Below are positions 6,132 to 9,530 of a stretch of DNA of 9,530 nucleotides, in pieces. Position numbers and translations under genes: made by a program. This DNA is from Planctomycetia bacterium (GTDB taxonomy: Bacteria; Planctomycetota; Planctomycetia; Pirellulales; UBA1268): contig RGBY01000087.1 in NCBI GenBank assembly GCA_009919445.1, positions 1 through 9,530 on the forward strand. The letters are read 5' to 3'. Under the pieces are notes generated by a model, which saw only the letters and a list, made by a program, of their open reading frames with translations, was not told where the DNA came from and did no database searches. Numbering within the stretch: the first letter of the stretch is position 1; every line of letters starts with the position of its first letter.

Positions 6132-7484
6132 TCAAAATCCAAGCACCTTACCGACCACGCCAAGCATTCGATCAAGCCAGCCGTCGAGACCAACGTGCCG
6201 CTCTCCCTGCCCTCCGGCTACTGCCACCAGATACGAGGCATCCCCAGCAAAACAGTCGTCAAAGAGCGGTTCACGACCTCGCAGGTAAGGCCAAAATGTC
6301 TCATTCCTGCGGACGGAATACTGCAGCCGGCCATCAAAGCCAGCCACGGCCGACTGCGTAACACAGCGGTCACCGGCCACTGGGCTCGCCGCCTCAACCC
6401 CACCGAGTGCCCAGAGTACAACCTGCCCGGTCCCTTCAAGCAAGATGTACCGCAGCTGCAGCGTGCACCAGGCATGGAGACTCAGTAGCCGCCATCTCCG
6501 CCGCAGCCGAAGCGTCCCTGGCTGATGAATGAGGCCAACGAGATGCCGTGGCCGAAAGACCAGCCCCGGATGGTTCTGAAGGTCAACCAGCACCAGCTGC
6601 CGGTCAGCATCATCGCCACTCCAAAGAGAAACATCACAGCCCCCCGGCCCACCATCAACCCGGGTGAGTTCCCAGAGGCCAGCCGCGTAGCTGATCAGCG
6701 GGGCTGACCAGTTCCACATGAACTCTGTCCGCTTGCTCGCCCCAACGGCATACTCCTTCACGCAGGCTGCCCGGGCATAGAGTGATGCCTGCGGAGGAAT
6801 CGTGACGGACAGACGCTTGACGGCCGCCGAGCAGGTGAACTGGACCTGCTGATCAGCATCCCCAACCGGCAGCAGGCGGACTGGTGGAGCCCGGGTGGCC
6901 AGCGGCGCAAGCAGGAAGTACCAGACAAACCGCATCAGCCCGGGCAGCAGCAGCACACCAACCCCAATCAACAGGCCAATCTGCCAGTGCGTCTGGATCA
7001 CAACTGCTGCCCGGCCCAGCGGCGTGGCGAGTGACTCGTCGATCTGTTGCTGCGTCTGACGAAGCTGCTGCCGTAACGCATCCACCTGCGCACTGGCAGC
7101 CTGCTGCTGTCGCTCAACCTCGGCCAGCCGACCGTTGACTGCGGTGAATGCCGCAATCTTTGCCTCATGCTGCCAACGCTTACCAAACTGGGTGTAAGGA
7201 AACGTATCCGTGAAATATGGCGGCCGACTCGTCTCTAGTTTGAGAAGCTGCTGCTTTAGATCGAGCGACTCTCGCATCAACTCACGCCGCTGGCGGGTGG
7301 CCTCCTCAAGCTGCGTCGTCAGGCCGACCAGCTGCTCACGAGCTGCGGCGACATCGGCCAGAGGAGCCTGCAGGTCGGCTGCAAATTCGACCGCGAGTTG
7401 GACTGCCAGATAGGTGCCGCAGGCAACCGCCAGCGTGACCAGCAGACGCAGGCCACCGCGGACCAGTCCAAACAGCAGTCCCAT
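6132..7484 (-). CDS. Two-TM coiled-coil protein with AIM24-like C-terminal domain, function unknown
   Basis: I do not recognise a characterised homologue for this 450-residue protein. Residues about 7-34 form an N-terminal membrane helix. Residues about 40-84 and 112-152 are Gln/Leu/Arg-rich and predict coiled coil, separated by an aromatic linker (PPYFTDTFPYTQF, 88-100). A second membrane helix lies at about 167-195. The coiled coils would therefore be on one side of the membrane and both ends on the other. The remaining 250 residues look beta-rich. GTGQVVLWALGGVE (351-364) and its surroundings recall AIM24/TRAP-like double-stranded beta-helix proteins, which have the pattern G-x-G-x-V-x-L; this is a weak resemblance. 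The start is well supported: ATG at 7484 with AGGTGG six bases upstream (7496-7491). It is co-directional with the STAS-phosphatase pair but 178 bases away, so operon membership is uncertain. Confidence 0.8.
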   Translation of the reverse strand: MGLLFGLVRGGLRLLVTLAVACGTYLAVQLAVEFAADLQAPLADVAAAREQLVGLTTQLEEATRQRRELMRESLDLKQQLLKLETSRPPYFTDTFPYTQFGKRWQHEAKIAAFTAVNGRLAEVERQQQAASAQVDALRQQLRQTQQQIDESLATPLGRAAVVIQTHWQIGLLIGVGVLLLPGLMRFVWYFLLAPLATRAPPVRLLPVGDADQQVQFTCSAAVKRLSVTIPPQASLYARAACVKEYAVGASKRTEFMWNWSAPLISYAAGLWELTRVDGGPGGCDVSLWSGDDADRQLVLVDLQNHPGLVFRPRHLVGLIHQPGTLRLRRRWRLLSLHAWCTLQLRYILLEGTGQVVLWALGGVEAASPVAGDRCVTQSAVAGFDGRLQYSVRRNETFWPYLRGREPLFDDCFAGDASYLVAVAGGQGERHVGLDGWLDRMLGVVGKVLGF

Positions 7485-7739
7485 CGTTTACCACCTGTCT
7501 CAGGGCTACCTGTACCGTTTCGATAAACCAAATGCCCGGCCCACAGCCTCCGCTCTCCCGACGAGCCTAGCAGACTGCGGAACGAGTCGGGTGGGTGCAT
7601 TCCCGGAACAAAAATGGCCGTTCACTGGACACTTCAGCCGACCGGAAGCCCTTCACAATGCGTAGAATAAAAGTTGAACGTCGCGGCACAGGGTTCGGCT
7701 GCCTCAGGCCGCTTTTCCTCGTGGGGGCAGGTATCGCCA
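7485..7739. promoter_or_regulatory. Divergent intergenic control region
   Basis: This 255-base gap separates the minus-strand coiled-coil gene from the plus-strand M20 gene and must hold both promoters. Towards the plus-strand gene, TAGAAT (7663-7668) matches the -10 consensus at five of six bases, but no matching -35 lies at the right distance. Towards the minus-strand gene, ACAGGT occurs twice, 15 bases apart (7513-7508 and 7498-7493). The nearer copy is part of the ribosome binding site. No clear operator, RNA gene or terminator is seen. Confidence 0.4.
7729..7732 (+). promoter_or_regulatory. Ribosome binding site that decides the M20 start
   Basis: AGGT, within GGGGGCAGGT, lies eight bases (counted from the AGG) before the ATG at 7740. 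The longest open frame would begin with TTG at 7674, but that codon has no purine-rich site before it and would add 22 residues (AAQGSAASGRFSSWG and neighbours) that do not resemble an M20 N-terminus. The next ATG, at 7761, also lacks a site. Confidence 0.6.
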
Positions 7740-9041
7740 ATGCCGCAACGTCAGCACGAAATGGTGACCTGGATCGACAGCCAGCAGGAGCGGCTGCTGG
7801 CTCTGGTGACTGAGTGGTGCCAGATCAGTTCGCATAGTCTCGATCCAGCCGGGCTGGGCAGGATGCGGGCCCGGTTGATCGATGACTTCGCACCGCTCGG
7901 CCGGCTCGCAGGGAAGGCGGCCGGTCGACGGCTGGTGGTCGATGCCAGTGGCCAACAAATTTCGCAGCCGGTTGGCGACATGCTTTCACTACGGCATCCA
8001 TGCCCGACCGGGCTAAATGTCTTGCTGGCAATCCATTACGACACGGTCTACCCAGCCACAGCTGAACCTCGGCAGGTCCAACTCAGTGACGACGGCCAGA
8101 TGCTCAAGGGGCCCGGTGTCACTGATGCCAAGGGAGGACTGGCTGTCTTGCTGGTCGCTCTTGAGGCATTCATGCGGTTTGGGCCAGCAGACAGATTGGG
8201 CTGGGAAGTCCTTCTCAATGGTGATGAAGAACTCGGCTCTCCCGGCTCTGCCGCTGAACTGGCCGTTGCCGCTAGCCGGAATGATCTGGGGCTGCTCTTC
8301 GAGCCTGCCCTCGACGAGACTGGCACCCTGGCCGCTGCCCGCAAAGGCTCAGCCAACCTGGCGATCGTCGTTCGCGGTCAGGCCGCCCATGCCGGCCGGC
8401 ATTTTGCTGACGGAAGCAACGCCGTCACCGCCGCTGCCGAGTTGGCTGTTGCCCTCGATCACCTCAACACCAACTCAGGGACGGCGACTTTCAACGTTGC
8501 TGCGATTGATGGTGGTGCCGCGGTGAATGTGGTTCCTGACCTCGCCATCATCCGCCTCAACATTCGCGTGGCCGACCAGCCTGAGGCCGACTGGGCCATC
8601 ACTGAGGTACAGCGGCTCGTGGCCGAGTTTGACCAGCGCGACCGGCTTACCGCACGCCTTTATGGCGGCTTTCACTGCCCCCCCAAGCCAGTCGACGAAA
8701 CGACCCAGCAGCTGCTCGACCACGTCATTGCCTGCGGAGCCTCGTTGGGCCAGCAGCTCACAAGCCGACCCACCGGCGGTGTCTGCGATGGCAACAAACT
8801 TGCCGCTGCCGGACTGCCCTGTGTTGACACCCTGGGGGTTCGCGGCGGTGGCATCCATAGCCCAGCGGAATACCTACTGGTCAAAAGCCTGACCGAACGG
8901 GCCAAGCTGACGGCCTGCCTGCTGACGGGGCTGGCTGATGGTTCACTTGCCTGGCCCGAGCAAGGACGCTTCCGCCAGGCAGCGAACGATAGAGCCTGCA
9001 AATCTCACCAGTCAAACGGCCATCCCTCTCTATTGCAATGA
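7740..9041 (+). CDS. M20-family metallohydrolase, carboxypeptidase G2/ArgE-like
   Basis: A cytoplasmic zinc hydrolase of the M20 family, in the branch with glutamate carboxypeptidase (CPG2), acetylornithine deacetylase and succinyl-diaminopimelate desuccinylase; it probably removes an acyl or aminoacyl group from an amino-acid derivative. With the ATG at 7740 it has 433 residues. Ligand and catalytic positions are all found: His99 and Asp101 in IHYDTVYP, Asp129 in GPGVTDAKGG, Glu163-Glu164 in DEELGSPG, Glu188 in LLFEPA, and His373 in GGGIHSPAEY. The dimerisation domain begins near GSANLAIVVRGQAAHAG. The PTGGVCDGN motif before the final His is typical of the CPG2 branch. A hydrophilic tail of about 35 residues after LTGLADG is longer than usual. 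The aminotransferase gene starts 11 bases later, so the two are an operon, suggesting amino-acid catabolism or biosynthesis. It is a distant relative, not a copy, of the peptidase at the window start. Confidence 0.9.
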   Translation: MPQRQHEMVTWIDSQQERLLALVTEWCQISSHSLDPAGLGRMRARLIDDFAPLGRLAGKAAGRRLVVDASGQQISQPVGDMLSLRHPCPTGLNVLLAIHYDTVYPATAEPRQVQLSDDGQMLKGPGVTDAKGGLAVLLVALEAFMRFGPADRLGWEVLLNGDEELGSPGSAAELAVAASRNDLGLLFEPALDETGTLAAARKGSANLAIVVRGQAAHAGRHFADGSNAVTAAAELAVALDHLNTNSGTATFNVAAIDGGAAVNVVPDLAIIRLNIRVADQPEADWAITEVQRLVAEFDQRDRLTARLYGGFHCPPKPVDETTQQLLDHVIACGASLGQQLTSRPTGGVCDGNKLAAAGLPCVDTLGVRGGGIHSPAEYLLVKSLTERAKLTACLLTGLADGSLAWPEQGRFRQAANDRACKSHQSNGHPSLLQ

Positions 9042-9052
9042 GGAGTCCAACG

Positions 9053-9530
9053 ATGATTGTGCACCGCGCATCACCACTGGCTGCTGAGGGCCTCCGGACT
9101 GACGCCCGCGTGGCTGAGGCCCAGCGGCTTTTGTTAAACGCCCTCGCTGAACACCAGCAATCACTCGCGGGTGTTCGCCCCGCCTTGCCTGAGAGGCAGG
9201 TGGCCTATCAGGAACTGCTTGACGCCTTTGCTGCCGCCCGGGGCGGCAACCTGTTCTATCCCTACATCGGCAGCGGGCTTGGCCGAGGAGCCCTCGTGGA
9301 ACTGGCCGACGGCAGTGTGAAGTACGACATGATCGGTGGCATCGGCGTGCATGTCATGGGGCACAGCCATCCTGCCCTCGTCAGTGCTAGCCTAGAGTCC
9401 GCACTTGCTGACACCGTCATGCAGGGCAATCTTCAGCAGAATGGCGAATCAGCGGCACTCCTCCGAGACCTGCTCGCTGCGGCTGCTGCCACTGGTGCCG
9501 ACCTTCCGCACTGCTTCCTGTCAACAAGCG
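9053..9530 (+). CDS. Class III PLP-dependent aminotransferase (3' end cut off)
   Basis: The N-terminal 159 residues of a pyridoxal-phosphate aminotransferase of the acetylornithine/ornithine/4-aminobutyrate group; such enzymes move a terminal amino group to 2-oxoglutarate. Visible signatures are NLFYPYIGSGLGRGALVELADGS (from about residue 64), then YDMIGGIGVHVMGHSHPALV, the standard class III opening (D-x-x-x-G-I-x-V-x-x-x-G-H-x-H-P). The PLP-binding lysine and the cofactor-contact motifs lie beyond the window. The start is secure: ATG at 9053 with AGGAG at 9041-9045, seven bases upstream and overlapping the stop of the M20 gene. About 60 residues precede the catalytic fold, a little longer than in typical ArgD. 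Pairing with an M20 deacylase suggests an ornithine/arginine or N-acyl amino-acid pathway. Which one would be told by the genes downstream of the window. Confidence 0.88.
   Translation, partial: MIVHRASPLAAEGLRTDARVAEAQRLLLNALAEHQQSLAGVRPALPERQVAYQELLDAFAAARGGNLFYPYIGSGLGRGALVELADGSVKYDMIGGIGVHVMGHSHPALVSASLESALADTVMQGNLQQNGESAALLRDLLAAAAATGADLPHCFLSTS

Noticed and set aside
1167..7484. The four-gene minus-strand block as a transferred island between plus-strand metabolic genes
   Set aside because: No flanking repeats, integrase, tRNA or obvious change in base composition is seen at either edge, and strand change alone is ordinary.
7493..7513. ACAGGT pair upstream of the coiled-coil gene as an operator shared with the repeats before the STAS gene
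   Set aside because: The shared core is AGGT, which is expected in ribosome binding sites; the spacing differs (15 versus 11 bases), so a common regulator is not supported.

Overview
The window is moderately GC-rich and densely coded, and is bacterial. Several features point to Planctomycetota, though this is a gestalt guess that the sequence alone does not prove. These are a SpoIIAA-like STAS protein with an Ile-Ser-Ser phosphosite and no Asp before it, a large membrane-bound SpoIIE/RsbU phosphatase, mixed ATG/GTG starts, and a coiled-coil membrane protein with no obvious household homologue. There are no tRNAs, rRNAs, insertion sequences, CRISPR arrays or clear signs of recent transfer.

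Layout. (1) Positions 2-1123, plus strand: an M20-family metallopeptidase of the peptidase T type, missing its N-terminus at the window edge. (2) Positions 1124-1166: a short convergent gap holding two hairpins, probably a two-way terminator. (3) Positions 1167-7484, minus strand: four genes. In transcription order they are a 450-residue two-TM coiled-coil protein with an AIM24-like C-terminus (7484-6132); a STAS anti-anti-sigma-type protein (5953-5600); a MASE1-CHASE-SpoIIE phosphatase whose start overlaps the STAS stop by 4 bases (5603-3372); and a SulP anion transporter (3128-1167) behind its own good sigma70-like promoter. (4) Positions 7485-7739: a divergent control region. (5) Positions 7740 to the end, plus strand: a two-gene operon of an M20 carboxypeptidase/deacylase-like enzyme and a class III PLP aminotransferase cut by the window end.

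How the genes fit together. The STAS protein and the phosphatase form a classic partner-switch half-module: the membrane phosphatase senses something and dephosphorylates the STAS protein. The matching serine kinase (RsbW/SpoIIAB type) is not in the window. The transporter carries a normal STAS domain followed by about 95 extra residues that look like a P-II/SbtB-type regulatory domain with a short T-loop. This looks like an anion (perhaps bicarbonate) transporter with its nucleotide sensor fused in cis, and is the most interesting object here. The flanking plus-strand genes look like amino-acid or peptide catabolism and are probably unrelated to the minus-strand signalling and transport block.
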